Of a DNA stretch of 64,000 nucleotides, positions 52,965-62,053 are shown in pieces. The stretch spans positions 6,014,001 to 6,078,000 of the forward strand of contig NZ_CP109473.1 of NCBI RefSeq assembly GCF_036227405.1, written 5' to 3'. Source of the stretch: Streptomyces sp. NBC_01460. Lineage in GTDB: Bacteria > Actinomycetota > Actinomycetes > Streptomycetales > Streptomycetaceae. Within the stretch, counting starts at the first letter, position 1; every line of letters begins with the position of its first letter. The notes under the pieces are model-generated. The model saw only the letters and a list, made by a program, of their open reading frames with translations, ran no database searches and was not told where the DNA came from. The translations under genes were made by a program, and so were the position numbers.

Positions 52965-53123
52965 CCGCTCAGCGCGGCTCATGAAGCAGACGGGGAGGTG
53001 TCCGCCTTCGTCGGGCCGCACTCCTGCGGCCGGGAATCGCGGTCGCCCGATCAGCCGAGTCGTCAGGCGAACTTCGAGTCTCCCCGTCTCCTGCTCCGCG
53101 TAGAGGGTGACCGGGCGGGCAAC
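52965..53123 (-). other. Gene-poor stretch; possible degraded minus-strand fragment
   Basis: Read on the minus strand, a frame gives TLYAEQETGRLEVRLTTRL and GRPRFPAAGVRPDEGGHLP, with only moderate G/C at third positions. There is no start with a Shine-Dalgarno sequence and no family match. It may be a decayed gene end or chance. Nothing is seen on the plus strand. Confidence 0.2.
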
Positions 53124-53165
53124 GAACCGGCCCGAGCCCGCTGTGCGGGGGTTCAGGCCGGTTCC
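53124..53165. repeat. Right copy of the gabD terminator-like repeat
   Basis: Bases 53134-53162 match 50267-50295 at 28 of 29 positions (GAGCCCGCTGTGCGGGGG, then C or T, then TCAGGCCGGT). It can still form a slightly imperfect hairpin (GAACCGGCC... / ...GGCCGGTTC). It ends 126 bases before the acyl-CoA dehydrogenase gene and 213 bases after the SUKH fusion, which already has its own terminator. Confidence 0.7.
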
Positions 53166-53291
53166 GTATGCCTCGGGAGGCCGCCGCACGGTGGTGGGGG
53201 TGGCGGGGATCGGGTAGATACGGACAAGTGACACCGATCGGCACGCGTACGGCCCGACCCATATCCCGACTCGCGGCGAGGTGAGCTCCTC

Positions 53292-55238
53292 ATGTCCGCC
53301 CCATCCGACATCCCCCAGGCCCCCAAAGTCACCGAGCGCGAAGCCCGGCAGGTGGCCGAGGCCGCCCGCGAACAGGACTGGCGCAAGCCGAGTTTCGCCA
53401 AGGAACTCTTCCTCGGACGCTTCCGGCTGGACCTGATCCACCCCCATCCCCAGCCCGCCCCGGACGACGTACGGCGCGGTGAGGCCTTCCTCGCCCGGCT
53501 GCGCGAGTTCTGCGAGACGCGGGTCGACGGCGCCCTCATCGAGCGCGAGGCCAGGATCCCCGACGAGGTGATCAACGGCCTCAAGGAACTCGGCGCCCTC
53601 GGCATGAAGATCGAGACCAAGTACGGCGGCCTCGGCCTGACCCAGGTCTACTACAACAAGGCCCTCGCCCTGGCCGGTTCGGCGAACCCCTCGATCGGCG
53701 CGCTGCTCTCCGCGCACCAGTCCATCGGCGTACCGCAGCCGCTGAAGATGTTCGGCACACAGGAGCAGAAGGACACGTTCCTGCCCCGCCTCGCGCGGAC
53801 GGACATCTCCGCCTTCCTCCTCACCGAGCCCGACGTCGGGTCCGACCCGGCACGGCTCGCGACCGCGGCCGTGCCCGACGGGGACGACTACGTCCTGGAC
53901 GGCGTGAAGCTCTGGACGACCAACGGGGTCGTCGCCGACCTGCTCGTCGTCATGGCCCGGGTCCCCGGGTCCGACGGGCACAAGGGCGGCATCACCGCCT
54001 TCGTCGTCGAGGCCGACTCCCCGGGCATCACCGTGGAGCACCGCAACTCCTTCATGGGCCTGCGCGGCATCGAGAACGGTGTGACCCGCTTCCACCAGGT
54101 CCGGGTGCCCTCCGCCAACCGCATCGGCCCCGAGGGCGCGGGCCTCAAGATCGCCCTCACCACCCTCAACACCGGCCGCCTCTCGCTGCCCGCCATGTGC
54201 GTCGGCGTCGGGAAGTGGTCCCTGAAGATCGCCCGGGAGTGGACGGCGGTCCGCGAGCAGTGGGGCAGGGCGGTCGCCCGGCACGAGGCGGTCGGCGCGA
54301 AGATCTCCTTCATCGCCGCGACCACCTTCGCCCTCGAAGCGGTGGTGGACCTCTCCTCGCAGATGGCCGACGAGAGCCGCAACGACATCCGCATCGAGGC
54401 CGCGCTCGCCAAGCTGTACGGCTCCGAGATGGGCTGGCTGATCTCCGACGAGCTCGTCCAGATCCGCGGCGGACGCGGCTTCGAGACCGCCGCCTCGCTC
54501 GCCGCCCGAGGCGAACGCGCCGTCCCCGCCGAGCAGATGCTCCGCGACATGCGGATCAACCGGATCTTCGAGGGCTCCACGGAGATCATGCACCTGCTGA
54601 TCGCCCGCGAGGCCGTCGACGCCCACCTCAAGGTCGCGGGCGACATCATCGACCCCGACAAGCCGCTCTCCGACAAGGCGAGGGCCGGGGCGAACGCCGC
54701 CGGTTTCTACGCCCGATGGCTCCCGAAGCTGGTCAGTGGCCCCGGCCGACTGCCCAACTCCTACGGCGAGTTCCGCGTCCCCGGGTACCCCGACCTCTCC
54801 GCGCACCTGCGGTACGTCGAGCGCTCGTCCCGCAAGCTGGCCCGCTCCACGTTCTACGCGATGTCCCGGTGGCAGGGCCGCATGGAGACCAAGCAGGGCT
54901 TCCTCGGCCGCATCGTCGACATCGGCGCCGAGCTCTTCGCGATGAGCGCGGCGTGCGTCCGGGCCGAGCACCTGCGGGCCGACGACGACCACGGGCGCGA
55001 GGCGTACCAGCTCGCCGACGCCTTCTGCCGGCAGTCCCGCATCCGGGTGGAGGAGCTCTTCGGCCGGCTCTGGTCCAACACCGACGACATCGACAAGCGC
55101 GTCGTCGACGGTGTCCTCTCCGGGACCTACACCTGGCTGGAGGAAGGCGTCCTCGACCCCAGCGGCGACGGCCCCTGGATCGCCGACGCCACCCCCGGCC
55201 CGGCGACCGGGGACGACGTGCACCGCACCGTCCGCTGA
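53292..55238 (+). CDS. Acyl-CoA dehydrogenase (long form, VLCAD-like)
   Basis: The product is 648 aa, an FAD flavoprotein that makes trans-2-enoyl-CoA in beta-oxidation. The dehydrogenase core occupies residues ~70-450: GALGMKIETKYGGLGLTQ, AFLLTEPDVGSDPA, the FMGLRGIENGVTRF substrate loop, and DMRINRIFEGSTEIMHLLI. A ~180-residue C-terminal helical extension makes it much longer than the 380-aa type and like very-long-chain/ACAD9 enzymes. ATG 53292 has GAGG seven bases or more upstream. A strong terminator follows. Chain-length preference is inferred from size only. Confidence 0.9.
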   Translation: MSAPSDIPQAPKVTEREARQVAEAAREQDWRKPSFAKELFLGRFRLDLIHPHPQPAPDDVRRGEAFLARLREFCETRVDGALIEREARIPDEVINGLKELGALGMKIETKYGGLGLTQVYYNKALALAGSANPSIGALLSAHQSIGVPQPLKMFGTQEQKDTFLPRLARTDISAFLLTEPDVGSDPARLATAAVPDGDDYVLDGVKLWTTNGVVADLLVVMARVPGSDGHKGGITAFVVEADSPGITVEHRNSFMGLRGIENGVTRFHQVRVPSANRIGPEGAGLKIALTTLNTGRLSLPAMCVGVGKWSLKIAREWTAVREQWGRAVARHEAVGAKISFIAATTFALEAVVDLSSQMADESRNDIRIEAALAKLYGSEMGWLISDELVQIRGGRGFETAASLAARGERAVPAEQMLRDMRINRIFEGSTEIMHLLIAREAVDAHLKVAGDIIDPDKPLSDKARAGANAAGFYARWLPKLVSGPGRLPNSYGEFRVPGYPDLSAHLRYVERSSRKLARSTFYAMSRWQGRMETKQGFLGRIVDIGAELFAMSAACVRAEHLRADDDHGREAYQLADAFCRQSRIRVEELFGRLWSNTDDIDKRVVDGVLSGTYTWLEEGVLDPSGDGPWIADATPGPATGDDVHRTVR

Positions 55239-55248
55239 ACCCGGCACC

Positions 55249-55287
55249 CCCGCGGGACGCGTCCACTGCCTGGACGCGTCCCGCGGG
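55249..55287 (+). terminator. Terminator after the acyl-CoA dehydrogenase
   Basis: A perfect 17-bp stem CCCGCGGGACGCGTCCA / TGGACGCGTCCCGCGGG with loop CTGCC, ten bases after the stop. Confidence 0.87.
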
Positions 55288-55317
55288 CACGGGCGCCGCA
55301 CGGCAAAATGGGCGCCC

Positions 55318-56562
55318 GTGACCGTCATAGACATCCCCGGATCCAAGTCCGTCACCGCCCGCGCCCTGTTCCTGGCCGCGGCTGCGAACGGCACCACCAC
55401 CCTTCTGAGGCCCCTCCACTCGGACGACACCGAGGGGTTCACCGAGGGCCTGACCCACCTCGGCTACGGGGTGAGCCGTGAACCGGACCGATGGCACATC
55501 GAGGGGCGCCCCTCGGGGCCCGCCGCCGAGGACGCCGAGGTCCACTGCCGTGACGGCGCCACCACCGCGCGCTTCCTGCCCACGCTCGCCGCCGCCGCGT
55601 CGTCCGGCACGTACCGCTTCGACGCCTCCGCGCAGATGCGCCGCCGGCCCCTCGCCCCGCTCACCCAGGCCCTGCGGGCCCTCGGTGTCGACCTGCGCCA
55701 CGAGGGGGCCGAGGGCCACCACCCGCTCACCATCGAGGCGTCGGGCGTCAAGGGCGGCACACTCACCCTCGACGCGGGGGAGTCGTCCCAGTACCTCACC
55801 GCCCTGCTCATGCTCGGCCCGCTGACCGACGAAGGCCTCCGGATCGACGTGACGGAGCTGGTCTCGGCGCCGTACATCGAGATCACCCTCGCGATGATGC
55901 GCAGCTTCGGTGTCGAGGTCGTCCGGGAGGGGAACACCTTCACCGTCCCGCCCGGGGGCTACCGCGCCACGACCTACGCCGTCGAGCCCGACGCGTCGAC
56001 CGCGAGCTACTTCTTCGCCGCGGCGGCCCTCACCGGCCGTGAGGTCACCGTTCCCGGTCTCGGCACCGGCGCGCTCCAGGGCGACCTGCGCTTCACCGAC
56101 GTGCTGCGCCGCATGGGAGCGGACGTCCGCACGACCGCGGACTCCACGACCGTCAGCTCCTCCGGCCGGCTCTCCGGCCTGACCGTCAACATGCGCGACA
56201 TCTCCGACACGATGCCGACCCTCGCCGCCATCGCGCCGTTCGCGGGTTCGCCCGTACGGATCGAGGACGTCGCCAACACCCGGGTGAAGGAGTGCGACCG
56301 GCTGGAGGCGTGTGCGGAGAACCTGCGGAACATGGGGATCACCGTGCACACGGGACCCGACTGGATCGAGATCCACCCGGGCACCCCTCGCCCCGCCGAG
56401 ATCGTCACCCACGGCGACCACCGCATCGTGATGTCGTTCGCCGTCGCCGGACTGCGCACACCCGGCGTGAGCTACGACGACCCCGGCTGCGTACGGAAGA
56501 CCTTCCCCCGGTTCCACGAGGAGTTCGCCGCGTTCGTGGCGGGTGGCGCCGCCGGGAAATGA
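55318..56562 (+). CDS. aroA: EPSP synthase (3-phosphoshikimate 1-carboxyvinyltransferase) family
   Basis: The product is 414 aa from GTG 55318. The enzyme joins shikimate-3-phosphate and PEP in aromatic amino-acid synthesis. Motifs: PGSKSVTARALFLAAA (S3P site), RDGATTARFLPTLAA (PEP loop), SSQYLTALLM, DASTASYFFAAAAL, VKECDRLEA, and HGDHRIVMSFAVAG. The PEP loop reads DGATTARF rather than the usual NAGTTMRP, a divergent form, so it may be a paralogue of the housekeeping enzyme. No Shine-Dalgarno is visible; CAAAAT (55304-55309) lies eight bases before the GTG. Confidence 0.87.
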   Translation: MTVIDIPGSKSVTARALFLAAAANGTTTLLRPLHSDDTEGFTEGLTHLGYGVSREPDRWHIEGRPSGPAAEDAEVHCRDGATTARFLPTLAAAASSGTYRFDASAQMRRRPLAPLTQALRALGVDLRHEGAEGHHPLTIEASGVKGGTLTLDAGESSQYLTALLMLGPLTDEGLRIDVTELVSAPYIEITLAMMRSFGVEVVREGNTFTVPPGGYRATTYAVEPDASTASYFFAAAALTGREVTVPGLGTGALQGDLRFTDVLRRMGADVRTTADSTTVSSSGRLSGLTVNMRDISDTMPTLAAIAPFAGSPVRIEDVANTRVKECDRLEACAENLRNMGITVHTGPDWIEIHPGTPRPAEIVTHGDHRIVMSFAVAGLRTPGVSYDDPGCVRKTFPRFHEEFAAFVAGGAAGK

Positions 56563-56600
56563 CGGTGCGCTCCGACGCGGGGCGGACTACGGTCGCCCGC

Positions 56601-57095
56601 ATGATGTCCCGGAACGACGTCCTGTCCGTCCTGGCCCTGCTGCGCGCGGCGGGCACCGACGTGGTGGTCGCGGGGGGCTGGGGCGTCGACGCCCTGCTCG
56701 GTGAGGAGACGCGCGAGCACCGTGACCTCGACCTGCTGCACGTCCGTGAGCAGGAGCCGGCGGTCGTGGCGGCCCTGGAGTCGGCCGGATACACCGAGAC
56801 GCTGGACTGGCGTCCGGCCCGCTTCGTGCTCAGCCACCCCTCCGGGCTCGAGATCGACCTGCACCCGCTGGAGTTCGCCGCAGACGGCTCGGCCGTCCAG
56901 TCCTCCCTGGATCCCGCCGAGCCGTTCCGCTACCCCGCCGACTGCTTCGTCACCGGCACCGTCGGCACGACGACGGTGCGATGCATCTCCGCCGAGCAGC
57001 AGGCCCTGTTCCACCAGGGCTACGAACCGGCCGAGCGCGATGTGGCGGACATGCGGCGGCTGAGGGAGAAGTTCGGTCTCGATACGCGTTTCTGA
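56601..57095 (+). CDS. Small nucleotidyltransferase-fold protein (LinA/ANT(2'')-like)
   Basis: The product is 164 aa from ATG 56601; an alternative ATG at 56559 overlaps the aroA stop (ATGA). The nucleotidyltransferase motif is VVVAGGWGVDALLGEETREH then RDLDLLH, giving the G-G-W and D-x-D pair, with LEIDLHPLEF supplying the third carboxylate. Members include antibiotic adenylyltransferases of the lincosamide and aminoglycoside type and many of unknown substrate. TACGGT (56588-56593) lies seven bases before ATG 56601, suggesting a leaderless start. No resistance role can be claimed from this alone. Confidence 0.8.
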   Translation: MMSRNDVLSVLALLRAAGTDVVVAGGWGVDALLGEETREHRDLDLLHVREQEPAVVAALESAGYTETLDWRPARFVLSHPSGLEIDLHPLEFAADGSAVQSSLDPAEPFRYPADCFVTGTVGTTTVRCISAEQQALFHQGYEPAERDVADMRRLREKFGLDTRF

Positions 57096-57172
57096 CCCCG
57101 TATGCCGCACAATCGAGCCTCGGCCGCGACCGGACACCGGTCCCGGCTCGTCAACAGGAGACAGGGGCGGGG

Positions 57173-57940
57173 ATGTTCGGGGTGTACGGGGCGGGCGGCC
57201 GACGGGGCGGCCTGGTTGCGGGATGCGCGGTGCTGGCGCTCACGGGTCTCACCGGATGCGGGGGCGACGACGACAGCGGCAAGGGCGGAGCCGGGAGGAG
57301 TCCCGCCGCCTCGCAGCCTGCGAGCACGGCGCCCGCGGGTGGCGCGCTCACCGAGGCGCAGCTCACCGCCCTCGCCTTCACCGACGGGGAGCGGGCCGGC
57401 ACGCTCACCGCGTCCGAGTACGCCCTGGACGGGCCGCTCGGAGACGCGTACACCGCCGACCCGGCCGTCTGCCAGCCGCTCGTCAGCCTCTCCGGCGACG
57501 TCAGCGGCCACGAGCCCGTCGCCCAGGTGCGGCGCAAGGCCGACAAGCCCGAGGAGATGCTCGGCGTCACCGTCGACGTGACCCTCCGCTCGTACGGTGA
57601 CGGTGAGGCCGCGAAGGTCATGGAGTCCCTGGAGAGGGCGGGCCGGGACTGCGCCGGCGGCCTCACCGAGGAACGGGCCGTCGCGCGCGCCAGGTACGAG
57701 AAGGTCGAACCGGCGTCGCTCCCCGCCTTCGCGGACGAGGCCGACGACGCGAAGGCCTACCGCTTCACCGTCCTCGACGTGAAGGGGAAGCTGAAGCTGT
57801 ACGAGTACCTCACCGTCCTGCGGTCCGGGCCGACCACCCTCGCCTTCCGCGCGGAGGTCCTGGGCACCGAGGACATCGGAGGAGTTCCGGAGGACGTCAT
57901 GGCCGCCCAGTGGAAGAAATTCCGTGCCGGGCAGGCCTGA
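57173..57940 (+). CDS. Lipoprotein of unknown function
   Basis: The product is 255 aa. The signal peptide ends in lipobox LTGC with Cys29, followed by a Gly/Asp/Ser-rich linker to about residue 60. The mature domain (ALTEAQLTALAFTDGERAGT, VCQPLVSLSGDVSG, DVTLRSYGDGEAAKVMESL) resembles sensor-domain-like actinobacterial lipoproteins. It is anchored outside the membrane; the role is unknown. GGAG at 57157-57160 lies 12 bases before the ATG. It is followed by its own terminator and then dxr. Confidence 0.82.
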   Translation: MFGVYGAGGRRGGLVAGCAVLALTGLTGCGGDDDSGKGGAGRSPAASQPASTAPAGGALTEAQLTALAFTDGERAGTLTASEYALDGPLGDAYTADPAVCQPLVSLSGDVSGHEPVAQVRRKADKPEEMLGVTVDVTLRSYGDGEAAKVMESLERAGRDCAGGLTEERAVARARYEKVEPASLPAFADEADDAKAYRFTVLDVKGKLKLYEYLTVLRSGPTTLAFRAEVLGTEDIGGVPEDVMAAQWKKFRAGQA

Positions 57941-57944
57941 GGCA

Positions 57945-57973
57945 CGCGCTGACAGGGGCGCCCTGTCAGCGCG
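57945..57973 (+). terminator. Terminator after the lipoprotein gene
   Basis: CGCGCTGACAGGG / CCCTGTCAGCGCG, a 13-bp perfect stem with loop GCG, starting five bases after the stop. Confidence 0.82.
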
Positions 57974-58001
57974 CACAGCGGATGCGGCAACAATGGGGGG
58001 C

Positions 58002-59255
58002 ATGAGCGACAGCCCCTCACCCCTCGCCGATCCGCATCGTGTCTTCGACGCGACGGAAGGCCGCCGGGATCTGGTGATCCTCGGCTCCACCGGGTCCATC
58101 GGCACCCAGGCCATCGACCTGGTCCTGCGCAACCCCGGCCGTTTCCGCGTCACCGCGCTCTCCGCCGCGGGCGGCAGGGTCCGGCTCCTCGCCGAGCAGG
58201 CGCGGCAGCTGCGCGTACGCACGGTCGCGGTCGCCGACGAGGGCAAGGTGCCGGCGCTCACCGAGGCCCTGCGCGAGGAGTACGGCACGGGGGAGCCGCT
58301 CCCGGAGGTCCTGGCCGGCCCCGACGCGGCCACCGATCTCGCGGCGAGCGACTGCCACACCGTGCTGAACGGCATCACCGGCTCGATCGGCCTCGCCCCC
58401 ACGCTCGCCGCGCTGAAGGCCGGCCGCACCCTCGCCCTGGCCAACAAGGAGTCGCTGATCGTCGGCGGCCCGCTGGTGAAGGCGCTGGCCGCCCCCGGGC
58501 AGATCATCCCGGTCGACTCCGAGCACGCCGCGCTCTTCCAGGCCGTGGCCGCGGGGAAGCGCGCCGACGTCCGCAAGCTGGTCGTGACCGCCTCCGGCGG
58601 ACCCTTCCGCGGCCGTACGCGCGCCGAGCTGGCCGACGTGACCCGGGAGCAGGCCCTGGCGCATCCGACCTGGGCCATGGGCCCGGTCATCACCGTCAAC
58701 TCCGCGACCCTGGTCAACAAGGGTCTGGAGGTCATCGAGGCGCACCTGCTCTACGACATCCCGTTCGACCGCATCGAGGTCGTGGTCCACCCGCAGTCGT
58801 ACGTGCATTCGATGGTGGAGTTCACCGACGGCTCCACCCTCGCCCAGGCGACCCCGCCCGACATGGGCGGGCCCATCGCCATCGGTCTCGGCTGGCCCGA
58901 GCGGGTCCCGGACGCGGCCCCCGCCTTCGACTGGACGAAGGCATCCAGCTGGGAGTTCTTCCCGCTCGACACCGAGGCGTTCCCCTCGGTCGGGCTCGCC
59001 CGGCACGTGGGCACCCTCGGCGGCACGGCGCCCGCCGTGTTCAACGCGGCCAACGAGGAGTGCGTGGAGGCGTTCCTGTCCGGACGGCTCCCCTTCAACG
59101 GCATCATGGATACGGTCACGACGGTGGTGGCCGAACACGGCACCCCTGCCACGGGAACTTCACTGACGGTCGCGGACGTCCTGGAAGCGGAGACCTGGGC
59201 CCGGTCCAGGGCCCGTGAACTCTCGGCGGCAGCGACAGCGGAGGCGCACGTATGA
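58002..59255 (+). CDS. dxr: 1-Deoxy-D-xylulose-5-phosphate reductoisomerase
   Basis: The product is 417 aa from ATG 58002 (ATG 57993 is also in frame). It makes MEP from DXP with NADPH, the second step of the non-mevalonate isoprenoid pathway. The NADPH site is [19 protein letters not shown], the substrate/metal loop [12 protein letters not shown] with [10 protein letters not shown], and [10 protein letters not shown] and [19 protein letters not shown] are present. AACAAT (57989-57994) seven bases upstream and no clear Shine-Dalgarno suggest a leaderless mRNA. It overlaps rseP (ATGA). Confidence 0.95.
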   Translation: MSDSPSPLADPHRVFDATEGRRDLVILGSTGSIGTQAIDLVLRNPGRFRVTALSAAGGRVRLLAEQARQLRVRTVAVADEGKVPALTEALREEYGTGEPLPEVLAGPDAATDLAASDCHTVLNGITGSIGLAPTLAALKAGRTLALANKESLIVGGPLVKALAAPGQIIPVDSEHAALFQAVAAGKRADVRKLVVTASGGPFRGRTRAELADVTREQALAHPTWAMGPVITVNSATLVNKGLEVIEAHLLYDIPFDRIEVVVHPQSYVHSMVEFTDGSTLAQATPPDMGGPIAIGLGWPERVPDAAPAFDWTKASSWEFFPLDTEAFPSVGLARHVGTLGGTAPAVFNAANEECVEAFLSGRLPFNGIMDTVTTVVAEHGTPATGTSLTVADVLEAETWARSRARELSAAATAEAHV

Positions 59256-60562
59256 GCATGACGACGATCCTGATGACGATCCTCGGGATCGCCATCTTCG
59301 CCGTGGGTCTGCTGTTCTCGATCGCCTGGCACGAACTGGGCCACCTGTCGACGGCCAAGCTCTTCGGCATCAGGGTGCCCCAGTACATGGTCGGCTTCGG
59401 GCCGACGGTCTGGTCGCGCAAGAGGGGCGACACCGAGTACGGCATCAAGGCCATCCCCGCCGGCGGCTACATCCGCATGATCGGCATGTTCCCCCCGGGG
59501 CCCGACGGCCGGATCGAGGCACGCTCGACCTCGCCCTGGCGCGGCATGATCGAGGACGCCAGGTCCGCGGCCTTCGAGGAGCTCGAGCCGGGCGACGAGA
59601 CGCGCCTCTTCTACACGCGCAAGCCGTGGAAGCGCGTGATCGTGATGTTCGCCGGGCCCTTCATGAACCTGGTCCTCGCCGTCGCGATCTTCATGGGCGT
59701 GGCGATGACCTTCGGCTTCCAGACCCAGACCACCGAGGTCGCGGGCGTCCAGCAGTGCGTGATCGCGCAGAGCGAGAACCGCGACACCTGCAAGTCGTCG
59801 GACCCGGTCTCGCCGGCGAAGGCCGCGGGTCTCGAGGAGGGCGACACGATCGTCGCCTTCAACGGGCAGAAGATCGACGACTGGGCCACCCTGTCGGACA
59901 GGATCCGGCAGACCATCGGCCCCGCCACCCTCACCGTGGAGCGCGACGGCCGGGAACAGACCCTGAGCGCCGTGCTCAAGAAGAACGCCGTCGCCAAGAA
60001 GGACGCCGACGGTGAGGTCGTCCCGGACCAGTACATCAGCGCCGGCTACCTCGGCTTCGCCGCGAAGACGGAGATCCTGCCGCTCTCCTTCGGCGACTCG
60101 GTCGTCCGCATGGGCGACATGATCGAGAACGGCGTCGACTCGATCATCGCCCTGCCCTCCAAGATCCCCGACCTCTGGAACGCGGCGTTCGGCGACGGCG
60201 AGCGTGCCGACGACTCGCCGGTCGGTGTGGTCGGCGCGGCCCGGATCGGCGGCGAGGTGATGAACCTCGACGTCCCGGCGCAGAACCAGATCGCGATGAT
60301 GCTGTTCCTGCTGGCCGGCTTCAACCTCTCGCTGTTCCTGTTCAACATGCTCCCGCTGCTCCCGCTCGACGGCGGGCACATCGCGGGCGCGCTCTGGGAA
60401 GCCCTGCGCCGCAACGTGGCCAAGGTCTTCAAGCGGCCCGACCCCGGCCCCTTCGACGTGGCGAAGCTCATGCCCGTCGCCTATGTGGTCGCCGGGATCT
60501 TCATCTGCTTCACGCTGCTGGTGCTGGTCGCCGACATCGTGAACCCGGTGAAGATCACCTGA
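59252..60562 (+). CDS. rseP: Site-2 (RseP/RIP-type) intramembrane metalloprotease
   Basis: The product is 436 aa. The zinc motif HELGH is at 27-31 in the first membrane helix ([14 protein letters not shown]), and the second ligand, in [11 protein letters not shown], is at about residue 370. A PDZ domain lies at about 165-255 ([19 protein letters not shown]). There are about four helices. Such proteases cut anti-sigma factors or leftover signal peptides inside the membrane. The start overlaps the dxr stop by four bases, the conserved dxr-rseP arrangement. Confidence 0.94.
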   Translation: MSMTTILMTILGIAIFAVGLLFSIAWHELGHLSTAKLFGIRVPQYMVGFGPTVWSRKRGDTEYGIKAIPAGGYIRMIGMFPPGPDGRIEARSTSPWRGMIEDARSAAFEELEPGDETRLFYTRKPWKRVIVMFAGPFMNLVLAVAIFMGVAMTFGFQTQTTEVAGVQQCVIAQSENRDTCKSSDPVSPAKAAGLEEGDTIVAFNGQKIDDWATLSDRIRQTIGPATLTVERDGREQTLSAVLKKNAVAKKDADGEVVPDQYISAGYLGFAAKTEILPLSFGDSVVRMGDMIENGVDSIIALPSKIPDLWNAAFGDGERADDSPVGVVGAARIGGEVMNLDVPAQNQIAMMLFLLAGFNLSLFLFNMLPLLPLDGGHIAGALWEALRRNVAKVFKRPDPGPFDVAKLMPVAYVVAGIFICFTLLVLVADIVNPVKIT

Positions 60563-60743
60563 CGTCCCACCTGTCCCACGGGTGGCGGCCGGTCACACAG
60601 ACGGTGTCCGGCCGCCCACCTACGGGCGGTTTGACGGCACGGGTGCGTCCTGTTCGGCTCGGGTGCCGTAACCTCGAAGCCTGGAGTCCGCCGTTCTCGG
60701 TACCTCGATCCACACTGATCCACACCTTGGGGATGCTCAGCGC
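60563..60743 (+). promoter_or_regulatory. rseP-ispG gap with hairpins and a likely promoter
   Basis: A hairpin GGTGGCGGCCGG (60581-60592) with CCGGCCGCCCACC (60608-60620, one bulge) can end rseP transcripts; an alternative CCGCCC/GGGCGG (60612-60629) is followed by TTTGACG. TTGACG (60631-60636) and TAACCT (60669-60674) are promoter-like but not ideally spaced. Confidence 0.4.
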
Positions 60744-61901
60744 ATGACTGCGATTTCTCTCGGAATGCCCGCCGTTCCGACCAAGCTCGCCGAACGACGC
60801 GTCAGCCGTCAGATCCAGGTCGGCACCGTGGCGGTCGGCGGGGACGCGCCCGTGTCGGTGCAGTCGATGACGACCACGCGTACGTCGGACATCGGTGCGA
60901 CGCTGCAGCAGATCGCGGAGCTGACGGCCTCGGGCTGCCAGATCGTGCGCGTGGCGTGCCCGACGCAGGACGACGCGGACGCGCTGGCGACGATCGCGCG
61001 GAAGTCGCAGATCCCGGTCATCGCCGACATCCACTTCCAGCCGAAGTACGTGTTCGCGGCGATCGACGCCGGCTGCGCCGCGGTCCGGGTGAACCCGGGC
61101 AACATCAAGCAGTTCGACGACAAGGTCAAGGAGATCGCGAAGGCGGCGGGCGACGCGGGCACTCCGATCCGCATCGGTGTGAACGCCGGCTCGCTGGACG
61201 CGCGGCTCCTGAAGAAGTACGGCAAGGCGACGCCCGAGGCGCTCGTGGAGTCGGCGCTCTGGGAGGCGTCGCTCTTCGAGGAGCACGGTTTCCGGGACAT
61301 CAAGATCTCGGTGAAGCACAACGACCCGGTCGTGATGGTGAACGCCTACCGTCAGCTGGCCGCGCAGTCGGACTACCCCCTCCACCTGGGTGTGACGGAG
61401 GCCGGCCCGGCGTTCCAGGGGACGATCAAGTCCGCGGTCGCGTTCGGCGCGCTGCTCTCCGAGGGGATCGGGGACACGATCCGGGTCTCGCTGTCCGCCC
61501 CTCCGGCGGAGGAGGTCAAGGTCGGTCTGCAGATCCTCGAGGCGCTGAACCTGAAGCAGCGGCGGCTGGAGATCGTGTCGTGCCCGTCGTGCGGGCGCGC
61601 CCAGGTGGACGTCTACAAGCTGGCGGACCAGGTGAGCGCGGGCCTGGAGGGCATGGAGGTCCCGCTGCGGGTGGCGGTGATGGGCTGCGTCGTGAACGGT
61701 CCGGGTGAGGCCCGCGAGGCCGACCTGGGTGTGGCGTCGGGCAACGGCAAGGGCCAGATCTTCGTGAAGGGCGAGGTCATCAAGACCGTCCCGGAGTCGA
61801 AGATCGTGGAGACCCTCATCGAGGAAGCCATGAAGATCGCGGAGCAGATGGAGAAGGACGGCATCGCCTCGGGCGAGCCCCAGGTCTCCATCGCCGGCTG
61901 A
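60744..61901 (+). CDS. ispG: 4-Hydroxy-3-methylbut-2-enyl diphosphate synthase (flavodoxin)
   Basis: The product is 385 aa. This [4Fe-4S] enzyme turns MEcPP into HMBPP, late in the MEP isoprenoid pathway begun in part by the nearby dxr. Cluster ligands are C280 and C283 (SCPSCGRAQ) and C315 ([10 protein letters not shown]). The N-terminal TIM barrel has [31 protein letters not shown] and [13 protein letters not shown]. It ends before a clear terminator. Confidence 0.96.
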   Translation: MTAISLGMPAVPTKLAERRVSRQIQVGTVAVGGDAPVSVQSMTTTRTSDIGATLQQIAELTASGCQIVRVACPTQDDADALATIARKSQIPVIADIHFQPKYVFAAIDAGCAAVRVNPGNIKQFDDKVKEIAKAAGDAGTPIRIGVNAGSLDARLLKKYGKATPEALVESALWEASLFEEHGFRDIKISVKHNDPVVMVNAYRQLAAQSDYPLHLGVTEAGPAFQGTIKSAVAFGALLSEGIGDTIRVSLSAPPAEEVKVGLQILEALNLKQRRLEIVSCPSCGRAQVDVYKLADQVSAGLEGMEVPLRVAVMGCVVNGPGEAREADLGVASGNGKGQIFVKGEVIKTVPESKIVETLIEEAMKIAEQMEKDGIASGEPQVSIAG

Positions 61902-61917
61902 CCTCCCCGTCCTCTCC

Positions 61918-61949
61918 GTGCCCCCGCAGGCGGTGCTCTGCGGGGGCAC
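61918..61949 (+). terminator. Terminator after ispG
   Basis: A 12-bp perfect stem GTGCCCCCGCAG / CTGCGGGGGCAC with an 8-base loop, 16 bases past the stop. Confidence 0.82.
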
Positions 61950-62053
61950 AGGTGCGTCCGCCCTCCCTCACCTGTGATTACTCCCGCGGGGCGGCACCCC
62001 ACAGGCTTGTTGGGTACAGTGCGGACATCAGCAGACCGTTTGGTGAGGCCCCA

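Noticed and set aside
52869..55442. An 857-codon minus-strand frame opposite the acyl-CoA dehydrogenase
   Set aside because: It mirrors codon structure of the dehydrogenase and shows Asp/Val/Gly/Leu-rich shadow composition without any domain.
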